Shown: positions 29,507 to 39,334, numbered from the stretch's first letter. The stretch: DNA of 64,000 bases from Acidiferrum sp963764675 (GCA_963764675.1 CAVXTQ010000008.1:124001-188000), one strand, 5' to 3'. Numbers and translations are program-made. The notes: generated by a model from the sequence alone, not told the origin.

Positions 29507-30021
29507 CGGGAATTCCGGGACGACGGGTGACTATTCTCTTGGCCGCCGCAATAGCGCTTACCGCGCCGATCTTGCAGGCGCAGCAAAAGCCGCCGGTGAA
29601 AATGAAAGCCTCGGCGATCCGAGTCACCATGATTGAATCGAATGAGATCAAGCTGCCGGCGGAATTTCAGGTGTCGCTGTACGAAGACCTGATCCAGCAA
29701 TTGCAAAACAAAGGCGGCTTCCACATTTACCGCGAGGGCGACCGCAATTCCGAAAATGCCGCGGACCTGGTGACCTTGCACACGACGGTGCGAGGATTCA
29801 AGCAGGGCAGCGAGGAGCTGCGGCAGGTAACGACGGTCGCCGGCGCCACATCCATCAAGCTTCACTGCGCGTTTACCGACAAAGACGGGAAGACCTTACT
29901 GGAGCAGGACATCACGGGTAGTGTGCGATTTTTTGGCGGGAACCTGAGAGCGACGTACGACTTTGCCAAGAAGACCGCGCAGGTAACCCGTGATAATTTT
30001 TCGCCCACCGCGGCGAAGTAG
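29503..30021 (+). CDS. Exported DUF4410-like protein
   Basis: This 172-residue protein has a signal peptide (ends PILQAQQ). The mature domain (SLYEDLIQQLQNKGGFHIY, then ADLVTLHTTVRGFKQGSE and LEQDITGSVRFFGGNLRATY) has the pattern of DUF4410/lipoprotein-like domains that pair a C-terminal 'G..r.fGGn..at' segment with an early helix. No lipobox Cys is present. Translational coupling to the previous gene (ATGA) suggests a two-protein periplasmic unit. Function is unknown; by position it may serve the Mla-type system downstream. Confidence 0.7.
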   Translation: MTGIPGRRVTILLAAAIALTAPILQAQQKPPVKMKASAIRVTMIESNEIKLPAEFQVSLYEDLIQQLQNKGGFHIYREGDRNSENAADLVTLHTTVRGFKQGSEELRQVTTVAGATSIKLHCAFTDKDGKTLLEQDITGSVRFFGGNLRATYDFAKKTAQVTRDNFSPTAAK

Positions 30022-30053
30022 CGGCAGTACCTGATACCTGGGACGGACCGGGG

Positions 30054-30548
30054 ATGAATCGAGATTGGTTGTTGAAACTTGAACTGCGCAGCGATCCGAG
30101 CATGCTTTGCGTGGTGCGCGCCGTGATGGAGCAATTGACGGAGGCGTTCGGATTTTCCGCGGCGGAGTGCAGGTCGGTGACGCGGGCCGTGGATGAAGCG
30201 CTAACCAATATCATGAGGCACGCCTACCGCGGCCAATTGGACCAGCCGATCGAGGTGTTTTGCGGGCGAGTGCCGCACCGTGGAGAGCGCGCCGAGGGGT
30301 TTGAGGTTCTGCTGAGCGATGAAGGGCCCGCCGTAGATCCGACGAAACTCCGCGGGCGCCGGTTGGATGAAATAAAGCCCGGCGGGTTGGGGCTGCATTT
30401 TATCCGCCAGAGCATGGACGTGGTGGAGTTCAAACGCGTTAAAGGCAAGAACCAGCTCAGGTTGATGAAGTATTTGCAGCCAGCAGCACAGGTTGGAACT
30501 GGCAAAAGGAGAGAAGACCTTGCAGATCTCGGCCCGGCGAATCGATAA
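30054..30548 (+). CDS. RsbW/SpoIIAB-like anti-sigma/anti-antagonist kinase
   Basis: This 164-residue GHKL-fold kinase has N-box DEALTNIMRHAY, G1 box SDEGPAVDP and G2 box KPGGLGLHFI. Proteins of this class bind a STAS antagonist, phosphorylate it on Ser and otherwise hold a sigma factor or another target. The STAS gene begins inside its 3' end (29-bp overlap), the normal arrangement for a partner-switching pair. No sigma-factor gene is nearby; instead the next genes encode an ABC lipid transporter, which makes an unconventional target possible. Confidence 0.9.
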   Translation: MNRDWLLKLELRSDPSMLCVVRAVMEQLTEAFGFSAAECRSVTRAVDEALTNIMRHAYRGQLDQPIEVFCGRVPHRGERAEGFEVLLSDEGPAVDPTKLRGRRLDEIKPGGLGLHFIRQSMDVVEFKRVKGKNQLRLMKYLQPAAQVGTGKRREDLADLGPANR

Positions 30549-30852
30549 GATCACGATCTTTGACGTGTCAGGGGATATCGATCTCGCGAACTCACCCGAA
30601 ATACGGAAGGCGTTGTTGAAAGAGATCAAGGAAAGCCGCACGCCGCGCGTAGTGATGAACTTGCTCAAGGTGAGGTACATCGACAGCTCGGGCGTCGCGT
30701 CGCTGGTGGAAGGACTCAAAGCCTCGCGAGACGCAGGCACGCGATTCATTCTGTTTGGGTTGAGCCCGGCGGCGCGGGAAGTGCTGCAGTTGTCGCGATT
30801 GCTGAAGATCTTTGAGGTGTATGACACCGAAGAGCAATCGCTGGCGCCGTGA
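30520..30852 (+). CDS. STAS-domain antagonist (RsbV/SpoIIAA/MlaB-like)
   Basis: This 110-residue single STAS domain has the phosphorylation loop VRYIDSSGVASL, with the conserved Ser at about residue 56. I chose the TTG at 30520 because AAAGGAGAG lies just upstream and the STAS fold starts at once; a TTG at 30493 would add nine unrelated residues. Its place between an RsbW-like kinase and mlaE allows two readings. It may be the kinase's usual substrate or, like MlaB, a STAS subunit that binds the MlaF ATPase. Both may hold. Confidence 0.88.
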   Translation: MQISARRIDKITIFDVSGDIDLANSPEIRKALLKEIKESRTPRVVMNLLKVRYIDSSGVASLVEGLKASRDAGTRFILFGLSPAAREVLQLSRLLKIFEVYDTEEQSLAP

Positions 30853-31048
30853 TCCTTGGCAGAGCCGAATTTGAGACAGCCGGGCCCTCATCCAAACAGG
30901 CGGGTTCTCGCACGCTTACGACGGATGGGTTGAACCTGGATCTAGACCCGGCCCTGTAAACAGGGCGGCCACAGCGGTTGTGCCAGAGATGCTAGCGAGC
31001 CATTGGTCGATGAGCGAATTCACGTGACGGTTTGAGCTGATACGGGAC
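30853..31048 (+). promoter_or_regulatory. Gap with a small hairpin before mlaE
   Basis: GCCCTG-TAAA-CAGGGC forms a 6-bp hairpin at 30951-30966. It is too weak and lacks a T-run to act as a terminator. The 196-bp gap could hold a second promoter, but none is clear. Confidence 0.25.
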
Positions 31049-31846
31049 ATGGAACTGGTTTCTCAAATCGGCGAGTCGGTGACGAACGGCTTGGCTTACT
31101 TGGGTTCGCTGGCGACACTCGGAGGCCGCGCAGCGTATTACACCTTCGTAGGGCCATTTCAGGGCCGGCCGCTGCGCGTGCAGCGTGCGGTGTCGCAGGC
31201 CATGGACGTGGGTGTCCGCTGTTTGCCGATCCTTTCCCTGATCACGTTTTTCATCGGGTTGATTCTGGCGTTGCAGGCCGCGTACGAGCTGCGCAAATTT
31301 GGCGCGCTGGACCTGGTGGCGACGGGGGTAGCGATCTCCATGACCAGGGAACTGGGACCGCTGATCACCGCGATCGTGGTGATCGGGCGGTCGGGTTCGG
31401 CGTTCGCTGCGGAAATCGGGACCATGAAGGTTACCGAAGAGATCGACGCGCTGGAAACCATGGCGATCAGCCCGATTCATTTTCTGGTGACCCCGAAATT
31501 TCTGGCCATGATGGTGATGCTGCCGTGCCTGACCATCTGGGCGAATTCGATGGGCATTCTGGGTGGCGCATTGTTCGGCGTGGCGGAAGCCGATTTTACC
31601 TGGGGACGCTACATCCGGGCGTCCATCGATGCGCTGTTTCTGCGGGACATCATGACCGGCTTGATCAAGAGCGTGATGTTCGGTATTACGATCACGGCGG
31701 TGGGATGTTTGGAAGGCTTGAGTACCGGAGCGGGGGCCGAGCAGGTGGGGCGCTCCACGACGCGAGCGGTGGTGATGTCGATTTTTCTGGTTGTGGTGGT
31801 GGATTTGATTTTCACGGCTTTATTCTTCTTTGTGGGTGGAGGATAG
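31049..31846 (+). CDS. mlaE: MlaE-family ABC lipid transporter permease
   Basis: This 265-residue inner-membrane permease has about five membrane segments (CLPILSLITFFIGLILAL, MMVMLPCLTIWANSMGILGG, IFLVVVVDLIFTALFF). Family signatures are VATGVAISMTRELGPLITA and AAEIGTMKVTEEIDALETM, the latter split by the coupling helix. MlaE dimers, with MlaF and MlaD, move phospholipids between the membranes. It is followed by mlaF, mlaD and a PqiC-like lipoprotein in the usual order; no mlaC is present in the window. Confidence 0.95.
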   Translation: MELVSQIGESVTNGLAYLGSLATLGGRAAYYTFVGPFQGRPLRVQRAVSQAMDVGVRCLPILSLITFFIGLILALQAAYELRKFGALDLVATGVAISMTRELGPLITAIVVIGRSGSAFAAEIGTMKVTEEIDALETMAISPIHFLVTPKFLAMMVMLPCLTIWANSMGILGGALFGVAEADFTWGRYIRASIDALFLRDIMTGLIKSVMFGITITAVGCLEGLSTGAGAEQVGRSTTRAVVMSIFLVVVVDLIFTALFFFVGGG

Positions 31847-31915
31847 AAAACGAAGTAAAGAAGTAAGGAAGTAGTGAGATGAGAAAAACAGGGGCGGTCG
31901 GCGGGGATTCTGTTG

Positions 31916-32744
31916 ATGGATGTATCGAACATGGAATCGGCCGACACGGAGGCGATGCTTTCACTGCGCGATCTGCGCGTCTGCTACGGCGAGCGCGAGA
32001 TCCTTCACGGAATCAATTTTGACGTGAAGCGCGGTGAGACGCTGGTGATCCTGGGCGGGTCGGGCTCCGGGAAGAGCACGCTTTTGCGGACGCTGGTGGG
32101 GCTGGAAAGACCGAGCTCGGGGCAGATTTGGATCAAGGGCCAGGACATCGCGACGATTTCGCAGGACGAGATGGACGACATTCGGAAACGAATTGGAATG
32201 TCGTTTCAGGGCGGAGCGTTATTCGGCTCGATGACGGTGGGCGAAAATGTGGCGCTGCCCCTGCGAGAGCATACGAAATTGGAAGAGTCCACGATCGAAA
32301 TCATGCTGCGGCTGAAGTTGGAGCAAGTGGGGCTGGCAGGTTTTGAGTATTACATGCCGTCGCAGCTCAGTGGAGGGATGAAGAAAGCGGGCGGCGGTAG
32401 CGCGAGCGCTGGCGATGGACCCGGAAATCCTGTTTTTTGACGAGCCTTCGGCGGGATTGGATCCCATCATCGCCGCGGGAATCGACCAGTTGATTCTGGA
32501 GCTGAAGAGCGCGTTTCGCATGACCATCATCGTGGTGACGCACGAGCTGGCCAGCGCATTCTTGATTGCGGACCGGATGGTGCTGATCGATAAGGGCAAC
32601 GTGGTGGCGATTGGGACGAAAGAGGAGATGCGCGTCAGCACGCAACCCCGGGTGCGGCAATTTCTGGACCGGATCGCCGAGCCTGAGGTGGCGCGCGAGC
32701 TGGATTACTTGCAGATGCTGACCGAAGACCACCGGCCCGGGTAG
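31916..32744 (+). CDS. mlaF: MlaF-family ABC transporter ATPase (one frameshift near 32386)
   Basis: This ~276-residue ATPase has Walker A GGSGSGKST, Q-loop GMSFQGGALFGSM, signature LSGGMKKR and Walker B ILFFDEPSAGLDP. The His switch is in TIIVVTHE. The frame breaks inside the signature motif: one extra A in an A-run after ATGAAG turns KKRAAVARALAMDPEI into an out-of-frame tail. Removing it restores the whole family sequence. The start is an ATG at 31916, with a TTG just before it. Such a homopolymer error in an otherwise perfect gene is best read as a sequencing fault. It energises the MlaE permease. Confidence 0.93.
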
Positions 32745-32771
32745 TGGGTTGAGGGAGAAGAGAGGAAGCTC

Positions 32772-33741
32772 ATGAAAGCGAAAAACGAGCAGGCCCTCGT
32801 GGGGCTATTCGTCGTGGTCGCCGCAGGGGTGCTAATCGGAACAGTTTTTACGATGAGCGGAGCATTTGGGCGCTCGGTGAAAACATTTCATGCCTACTTT
32901 CCGTTCGCTGGAGGACTAGAGCCCGGTGCGACGGTGCGGTATTCGGGCGGACCGAAGGCGGGACGCGTGGACAAATTGCGCATCGATCCGCAAGATCCCT
33001 CGCGCATCGAGATCACCTTCAGCGTGCAGTCGGATTTGCCGGTGAAGACCGACAGCAAGGCCAAGATCATGAGCCTGAGCCCGCTAGGCGACAATCACCT
33101 GGAAATCGTGCCGGGCAGCGCGAAGGCGGGAATCGCCGCGAACGGAGCTTTGCTGCCATCGGAAACGTACGTGGATTTCAACGCGCTGACCAAGCAAATC
33201 AACGATATCGCGCCGGACGCGCGGCAATTGCTGCAGACGCTGAACGAACGGGCGACGGAACTGAAAGAGACGATCGTCCGCGTGAACGATCTGTTGAGCG
33301 CGCAGAATCGCGCGAACCTGGCGGCAACGTTGGCCAATACGCGGGGGATGATCGAGGAAGATCGTCCGCAGATCAAGTCCACGCTGGAGCACGTCAATAC
33401 CGTGAGCGCGAAGCTCGAGCCGCTGCTCGACGATTTCCGGAAGACCACGGCGGAGGCGAACAAGACACTGGATCACATCGATTCGATGATTGGGGAGAAC
33501 CGGGCGGACGTGCACCAGGCAGTGCTGGAACTGCGACGAACGCTGGTGAACACGACGGACCTGACGGCGACGTCTGGATCAGACGCTGGACGTAAACTCC
33601 GAGAATATCGACGAGCTACTCGATAACATGCGGCAAATCAGCGAGAATCTGAGGGAATTCACGGCCACGATCAAGGCGCGTCCTTATACCTTGATCCGCG
33701 CCACCAATCCTCCCGAGCACAAACCAGGTGAGCAGAAATGA
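32772..33741 (+). CDS. mlaD: MlaD-type MCE protein (one frameshift near 33575)
   Basis: This ~322-residue protein has one N-terminal membrane helix (VGLFVVVAAGVLIGTVFTMSG), an MCE domain at ~40-120 (GLEPGATVRYSGGPKAGRVD, SLSPLGDNHLEIVPG) and a long helical tail with three coiled-coil stretches. An extra base near 33575 cuts it short; corrected, it runs LDQTLDVNSENIDELLDNMR to a TGA at 33741 that overlaps the next start (ATGA). MCE hexamers form the lipid channel of Mla systems. A good AGAGGAAG precedes the ATG. Confidence 0.92.
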
Positions 33742-34409
33742 GAAACCGTACAATCGTTTCTTCGGGTTTTTTTTGCGGTGTTTCTTGGGTGTTAGCGTTG
33801 TGCGCTGCGATCAGCAGCGGCTGCGGAGCCGCGCGGCCGAGCAAGTACTATGAGCTGACCGTGCCGGGCGAGATGGCGCCCGCGACCGACCCAAACGCGC
33901 TTCCCGTGGCCTTGCTGCTCGGGCCGCTGACGGCTTCCCATCTGTACCGGGAAGACAAGATCGTTTACAGCTCCGCCGGCCAGAACATGGGAACGTACGA
34001 GTCCCAACGCTGGGCGCAGCCACCCACGGAGATGATGCAAGAAGTGCTATTCCGGGAGCTACGCGCTTCGGGCCGGTATCGCAGCGTCAACCCGTTGCGT
34101 AGCGGCGGGCATGGGGACTACCTCTTGCGCGGACAGTTGTACGACTTCAAGGAAGTGTCCGGGAGTCCGCTGCTAGCGCGGGTGGCGGTGGAATATGAGC
34201 TGCGGGACACGAAAACCGGGACAACGGTGTGGTCGCACTATTATGCGCATGATGAGCCGGTGAGCGGAAAAGATGTGGGGGCCATCGTCGCGGCGCTGGA
34301 TCGCAACGTGCAGAACATCATGGGGGAAGTGAAAGCGGGTCTGGAGCAGTATTTCTGCGGCGCATCCGGTAGCGGCGCCGACGCCGGCTCGAGTAACACA
34401 GAGAGATGA
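33738..34409 (+). CDS. ABC-type transport auxiliary lipoprotein (PqiC-like)
   Basis: This 223-residue outer-membrane-type lipoprotein has a signal sequence ending ISSGC (lipobox Cys ~30). The mature domain starts RPSKYYELTVPG, typical of PqiC/ABC-auxiliary lipoproteins, and carries LLLGPLTASHLYREDKIVY and the C-terminal WSHYYAHDEPV segment. The family works with MCE proteins to bridge to the outer membrane. The start overlaps the mlaD stop. It ends 11 bp from the convergent phosphatase gene. Confidence 0.88.
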   Translation: MRNRTIVSSGFFCGVSWVLALCAAISSGCGAARPSKYYELTVPGEMAPATDPNALPVALLLGPLTASHLYREDKIVYSSAGQNMGTYESQRWAQPPTEMMQEVLFRELRASGRYRSVNPLRSGGHGDYLLRGQLYDFKEVSGSPLLARVAVEYELRDTKTGTTVWSHYYAHDEPVSGKDVGAIVAALDRNVQNIMGEVKAGLEQYFCGASGSGADAGSSNTER

Positions 34410-34420
34410 AGCCTCGTCGC

Positions 34421-35234
34421 TTAGGTGGAACGGCGCAGGGTCAGCAGGGTGATGTCGTCTTCGAGTTCGGTGCAGCCGCGGTATTGATGAATGCCATCGA
34501 GCAGGGCTTTGGAGAATTCAGGCAGCGGCGGCCGGATGAGGAAATTTCGCCAGCGTGCTCTCGGCGAATTGTTGGAAGCCGGCCGCGGTTAGCTGCTCGC
34601 CGCTGGGCGATTGCACTTCGGTTGCGCCGTCAGAAAACGCCAGAATCATGTCGCCGGGGCTGAGGCGCACGCTCTGCTCGCAGTATTGCTCTCCCGTAAT
34701 GTAGCCCAAGGGAAAATTCTCCATGCCATCGCCGAGTTGGTGGAACTTCGCGTCGCAGGCGCGCCAAAGAAGCATGCGCGGATGCGCGGCGTAGGCGAAG
34801 TTGAACTCGCCGGAAGCGCCATCGAATGTGCCAGTGACAACGGTGGTCATGCGCAAGGGCCCGTCGGAGTCCTCCGCGTTGAGGGTGAATTCGTCGTTGA
34901 GCGAGGCAAGCAGGCCGGCGGTGTCGCGGACGTCTTGAAATTTGTGCAGCAGGCGATGAATGTGCCGGGCGACGCCACTGGCGACGTAGCCGTGACCAAC
35001 ACAATCGGCCAGAACGACTCTGGCGACATTGTCGCTGCACGAGAAGACGGCGGAGAGGTCGCCGCCGGTATCGCCGCCGGATGGGACGGCGATCACGTCA
35101 GCCTCAAGGCCCGCGAGTTCCAGGGAGCGATGAGCTTTCTCGTTTCCGGCCCAGAGCTCCATGCAGCCGAAAGGGCGAGCCACCGAAGTGGTGCATTGAA
35201 TAGTTTCGGGGTCGATTTTCTTGAATTTCATCAA
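34421..35234 (-). CDS. RsbU/SpoIIE-type PP2C phosphatase (one frameshift near 34525)
   Basis: This ~270-residue phosphatase has no attached sensor. Metal-binding motifs are GGDTGGDLSAVFSCSD, VVLADCVGHGYVASGVARHI, TGTFDGASGEFNFAYAAHPR and MILAFSDGATE. An extra base near 34525 ends the frame early; corrected it finishes ALLDGIHQYRGCTELEDD and ITLLTLRRST. Such enzymes dephosphorylate STAS antagonists. It is convergent with the Mla-type operon that carries the kinase and STAS genes, so it probably supplies the opposing activity. The lack of an N-terminal sensor suggests regulation by expression or by a partner. Confidence 0.88.
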
Positions 35235-35579
35235 CCGGCCTTATGCTAGCACGAGGAGAATCAGGCGCTGCTGGTCATGTCGCCGACCCTACTGTGATTA
35301 GATTCGCCAGAATGATTTTGGCTACACGGTGTGCTGTGCCGAACCGGAGGCAAGGTGGTGTCCGAAATCGGGACGGGTATTCCCGTATTTGTGCGGCACG
35401 CCCTTTTTGGAAACAACCCAGCCTCTGCAAGTTTTGGTAAACGAGTGGCTTATGCGAATAATAGCAGTGGACCGACACTTGCCATGACTCTTACGAACCC
35501 GGCGGAGCATACGCCGGCGCAAGGGAGGTCGCGAGTTATGGCTGCAGCGGCACCAGGAGTTTTTAGGCAAGTGGAAACC
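35235..35579. promoter_or_regulatory. Divergent upstream region of the two phosphatase genes
   Basis: This 345-bp region lies between the two phosphatase genes, which are transcribed away from each other. It holds GGGAGGT near 35525 followed by an ATG at 35539 in frame with the downstream receiver-phosphatase gene, an alternative start. I see no strong promoter or hairpin. Confidence 0.3.
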
Positions 35580-36757
35580 ATGCAGGCCCGAATCCTTATC
35601 GCGGACGATCAACCCGACGTACTGGGCGCCTTGCACTTGCTTTTGAAAGCGCAAGGCTATGCAACGGAGACGGTAGCGTCACCAAGCGAGTTACTCGAGG
35701 CCGTCACTCACCGCGAATTCGATCTTCTTTTGATGGACTTGAATTACGCCCGGGATACGACTTCGGGGCGGGAGGGACTCGACCTATTGGCGCACCTGAA
35801 GACGATCGAAAGTGTGCCGCCGATTGTGGTGATGACCGGATGGGCGACAGTGAGCATCGCCGTGGAAGCTATGCAACGCGGTGTCAGCGATTTCGTGGAG
35901 AAGCCGTGGACAAACACGAAGCTGCTGGAGATTTTAAGCAAGCAGGTAGCCCTGGGACGCGAACGGCGCGAATCGGCACGCCGCGCGGCGCAAGAGAGCC
36001 AGGCGCACCGGAACATCGCTTCCTTGTTGAACGAGCAGAAGAACGAGATCGCGGAGGCGCGTTCGATTCAAGAGGGGTTTCTCCCGAAAGAGATTCCGCA
36101 AGTATCCGGGTACGAGATTGCCAGCGCGTGGCAGTCTGCGCGTATGGTGGGCGGAGATTATTTCGACGTGCTGTCGTTTGACGAGAGACACGCTGGGCTT
36201 GTGCATTGCGGACGTCGCGGGAAAGGGAATGCCGGCGGCACTGCTGATGTCGAATCTACAGGCGGCTGTGCGCGGGCTGGCTTCGGCGACTCTGCCGCCG
36301 AATGAACTCTGCGCGCGGCTGAACGCGCTCTTGTGCCGCAACATCGCAAGCGACCGGTTCATCACGTTTTTCTATGCGCAGCTCGATGGGCCGGGGCGCA
36401 TTCTGCGATATGTGAATGCCGGGCACAACGCGCCGATCGTGGTGCATCAGCGATGGCTCGCATCATCGTTTGCAAGAAGGCGGCGGGGTGCTCGGCGTGT
36501 TTCCGAATCAAAGCTTCGTGCTTGGAACGGCGCGGCTGGAGCCTGGGGATCGCGTGGTGCTGTTCACCGACGGCGTGACCGAAGCGGGGAACCTGGACGG
36601 CGATGAATTTGGCGAGGAGCGTCTCGTGCGCCTGCTGGCGGAAAACCACGGCAGCGGGGCCAAAGAGATTCAGAAGACGATCCTCGCGGCCGCCGCGGAG
36701 TTCAGCCGAAACAATTGGCACGACGACGCCACCCTGCTGATTCTCGCGGTGTCCTAA
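35580..36757 (+). CDS. Response regulator with PP2C/RsbU phosphatase output (two frameshifts)
   Basis: Residues 1-120 form a receiver: MQARILIADDQPDV with the acidic pair, LLLMDLNY with the phospho-acceptor Asp, VVMTGWA and DFVEKPW with the Lys. A short coiled coil (RNIASLLNEQKNEIAEARSI) leads to the phosphatase (MVGGDYFDVLSFDE, then IADVAGKGMPAALLMSNLQA and DRVVLFTDGVTEA). Extra bases near 36183 and 36447 break the frame; both repairs restore the motifs exactly. I use the ATG at 35580; 35539 is possible and has a better Shine-Dalgarno. A phosphorylation-gated STAS phosphatase such as RssB/RsbU types is the expected role, feeding the partner-switch next door. Confidence 0.9.
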
Positions 36758-37533
36758 GCGAGCTTCCTTATAAATTGTGAGATGGCTTCCAGCGTGGCTG
36801 TAGGCTGGTCGCGGTGGGGCGAGTGTCCACACTTTGCAAGCACCAGCGTCTCAGCATGTGGCACGCGGCGTTTGATGGCGTCAACCTGCGCCAGCGTGCC
36901 GTATTCGTCCTCCGCGCCCTGGATGACGAGAAGCGGACAGCGGATCGAGCTGAGCCGATCCTCGATGTTCCAGTCTCGAAACGCGGGATCGAGCCAGATA
37001 TCGTTCCAGCCCCAAAATGTTTCGTCGGCGTGGTCGTGGTGGCGCGCGAGCTTTTGCGGCAGATCGGTCGTTTTGTAAACGTCGCGGATCTTGGCGATGC
37101 TCTGGACCGTCAAATCCTCAACGAATACGTGCGGCGCTTCCAGGATGAGAGCACGAGGACTCGCGGCAGAAGTTGCGGCGTAAATGAGGCAGATGGACCC
37201 GCCGTCGCTGTGGCCCAGCAGGATCGGCCGCGGAATGCCGAATTGCTCGAGCAGCGCGGGTAACGCGACTGTCGCCTCGTCATGCATGAATTCCACGGAG
37301 CGTGGTTCGCGCAGCCGGTCTGATTTTCCGTGGCCGTAGCGGGAGTACGCCAGCACACCGCAGCCGGTTTCCCGGGCGAGTTGCTTGGGGAAATCCTTCC
37401 ACATGGAAACAGATCCGAGACCCTCATGCAGCATCACGATCGTCGCAGCGTCGCCGGTCGCAGAGTACGACAGCGTCTCGAGGCGCGTTCCGCCAACGAT
37501 TACCTCGCCGCGATGTTCGCGCAACTCCAGCAA
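36754..37533 (-). CDS. Alpha/beta-fold hydrolase
   Basis: This ~259-residue enzyme has oxyanion-hole segment IVMLHEGLGS, nucleophile elbow LLGHSDGGS, acid GAEDEYGT and His CGHSPHRDQ, so the triad is complete. Homologues hydrolyse esters or C-C bonds; the substrate is unknown. I chose the TTG at 37533, which has GGGGGAG at the right distance; the open frame extends to 37701 but that extension is Arg-rich and unlike the family. The gene converges on the receiver-phosphatase gene (stops overlap). Confidence 0.85.
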   Translation of the reverse strand: MLELREHRGEVIVGGTRLETLSYSATGDAATIVMLHEGLGSVSMWKDFPKQLARETGCGVLAYSRYGHGKSDRLREPRSVEFMHDEATVALPALLEQFGIPRPILLGHSDGGSICLIYAATSAASPRALILEAPHVFVEDLTVQSIAKIRDVYKTTDLPQKLARHHDHADETFWGWNDIWLDPAFRDWNIEDRLSSIRCPLLVIQGAEDEYGTLAQVDAIKRRVPHAETLVLAKCGHSPHRDQPTATLEAISQFIRKLA

Positions 37534-37674
37534 ACGAAGCTCCCCCGGGGCCGCCCGCCTCTGGTATGGCTGGGGCACCGCACGAGAGTATAAGCGAACG
37601 TTCCCGGCAGAAGGCCATCCGTGAAAGCGCAGGACACCCTGCCGAAGTTTTAGTAAAGTGCCGCGAGTGCGCTC

Positions 37675-39321
37675 GTGACATCCTCCGGAGAAACGCCACA
37701 CTTTGCCGATTCGATTTCGGCGCCACCCCTAGGGCCCGTTAATCGATCCAGCTTTTTTCAGCAGCAGGAACGCAATCGCGCCGCCACCTGGCGGCTTTCC
37801 GTCGTCTGCGTGTTTGCCGTGTTCTGTACCGGGATGGTTCTCAGCCTGATTCTTGCCCCGCCGCTGTTCGGTCTTGCCGTACTTGGATTATCCCTGGCGA
37901 AAAAATATGGAAGTGTGCCGCCCGAGCTGTGGCACGCGTTTCAGGCGGCGGGGAACACGTTCGTCGCCATTCTTCAGCATTTTTCAAATAACCGTACACC
38001 GCTTCCTCCGCTGAATATCGTCCTCTATACCGCCATCGGCATTCTCCTTCCCGGAATGATTGTGCAGCTTCTGCTCTGGCTGGGAATTCGCGGGATGTTT
38101 CTGCACGCTGGGGCGGGCGGGGTACTTCTGACGCTCGGAGCGCGCGAGCCTCGCCTGGAAGACTTGCAGGAAAAAAAGCTCGTCGACGTGGTCGAGGAGA
38201 TGGCCATCGCGGGCGGCGTGCCCTCACCGAAGGTGAAATTGCTCGACTCCGCCGCCGGAAATGCAGCGATCGTAGGCGCGTCGCGGCAGGATGCCACGCT
38301 GGTGATCTCCCGGAGTTTGCTCGACGCGCTGGATCGCGACGAATTGCAGGCGGTCGTCGGGCATTTGATCGCCTCGGCGGGGAACGGCGATTTGCACATT
38401 GCCATGACCATGGTGTCCGTCTACCAAGCGTTTGGGCTCCTGGACAGTCTGATCAACGCACCCTTCGGCCCGCATGCTCGCCGGGCCCTGTGGCGGCTGC
38501 TGCGAATGGCGTTTCGCAAGGGCGGCCCAGCAGATGCGGACGAGGTTTCCGACTGGCTCACGCAAGGTTTGCGAAACTCCGGCGACGACGACGCAACCGC
38601 CCGCGCGGGCCGAACCAAAAACGGATGCCTTTCGACGCTCCTGCTCCCCGTGGTTTTCTTCAACGCATCCCTGAAGCTGACCATGGGGGTGCTCTCCGGG
38701 CTTCTATTTGAGCCCGCCGCGGCAATGCTGTGGCGCACACGCCGTTATCTGGCGGATGCCACGGCCGTCCAGCTCACGCGTAATCCCGATGCCTTAGCCA
38801 ATGCACTCCAGATTTTGAAGGAATGCGGGGGGCTGATCCCGGGAGGGAAGTGGGCTTCCCATTTGTTTATCGTCGGACAAGAAGCACGCGGCATGCCCCC
38901 GGAGTTGGCCCGCCGAGTCGCAGAAATGCGAAAGAGCGGTGCCCAACCAACGCGGCAAGACATGATGAACATGGCGCTCGAAGCTATGGCGCAAGACAGA
39001 ACGGCCACCAGGGCCGGTGCGCGAGCAGCACGCACAGAAACTCTCGAAGAAGCCACTGGCGGAGGTATGGTCTCGTTTCACCCTCCCTTGGAGAAGAGGC
39101 TCAAGCGTCTGCAGGCGCAAGGCGCGCATTATGCGGCCGGCGGGAGCACGCGAAAGAAGTCGTTGGTGGGGTTTGTCATCCTCTGGACATTCTTGACTCC
39201 CCTGGTGCTGATGAGCTTGGCTGCCGTCTTGGCAGCCGTTGCCGTGTGCGTCGCGCTCAATTTTCTCTTTGTAACGATAGCCTTTGCCGTCATTCTTGCG
39301 ATCGTTCGACTGATTCCCTGA
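37675..39321 (+). CDS. M48-like membrane protein lacking the catalytic zinc motif
   Basis: This 548-residue membrane protein has N-terminal helices (VVCVFAVFCTGMVLSLIL, IGILLPGMIVQLLLWLGI) and two C-terminal ones. The middle follows the M48/HtpX plan: VEEMAIAGGVPSPKVKLLDS, then the expected HExxH segment, and RRYLADATAVQLTRNPDALA after it. At the active site it reads AVVGHLIASAGNGD: only the first His (~230) remains, while the Glu and second His are Leu and Ser. It is therefore almost surely not a protease. It is followed 13 bp later by lemA, the classic partner of M48 proteins. Confidence 0.85.
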   Translation: MTSSGETPHFADSISAPPLGPVNRSSFFQQQERNRAATWRLSVVCVFAVFCTGMVLSLILAPPLFGLAVLGLSLAKKYGSVPPELWHAFQAAGNTFVAILQHFSNNRTPLPPLNIVLYTAIGILLPGMIVQLLLWLGIRGMFLHAGAGGVLLTLGAREPRLEDLQEKKLVDVVEEMAIAGGVPSPKVKLLDSAAGNAAIVGASRQDATLVISRSLLDALDRDELQAVVGHLIASAGNGDLHIAMTMVSVYQAFGLLDSLINAPFGPHARRALWRLLRMAFRKGGPADADEVSDWLTQGLRNSGDDDATARAGRTKNGCLSTLLLPVVFFNASLKLTMGVLSGLLFEPAAAMLWRTRRYLADATAVQLTRNPDALANALQILKECGGLIPGGKWASHLFIVGQEARGMPPELARRVAEMRKSGAQPTRQDMMNMALEAMAQDRTATRAGARAARTETLEEATGGGMVSFHPPLEKRLKRLQAQGAHYAAGGSTRKKSLVGFVILWTFLTPLVLMSLAAVLAAVAVCVALNFLFVTIAFAVILAIVRLIP

Positions 39322-39334
39322 GGAGGACGGAAAG

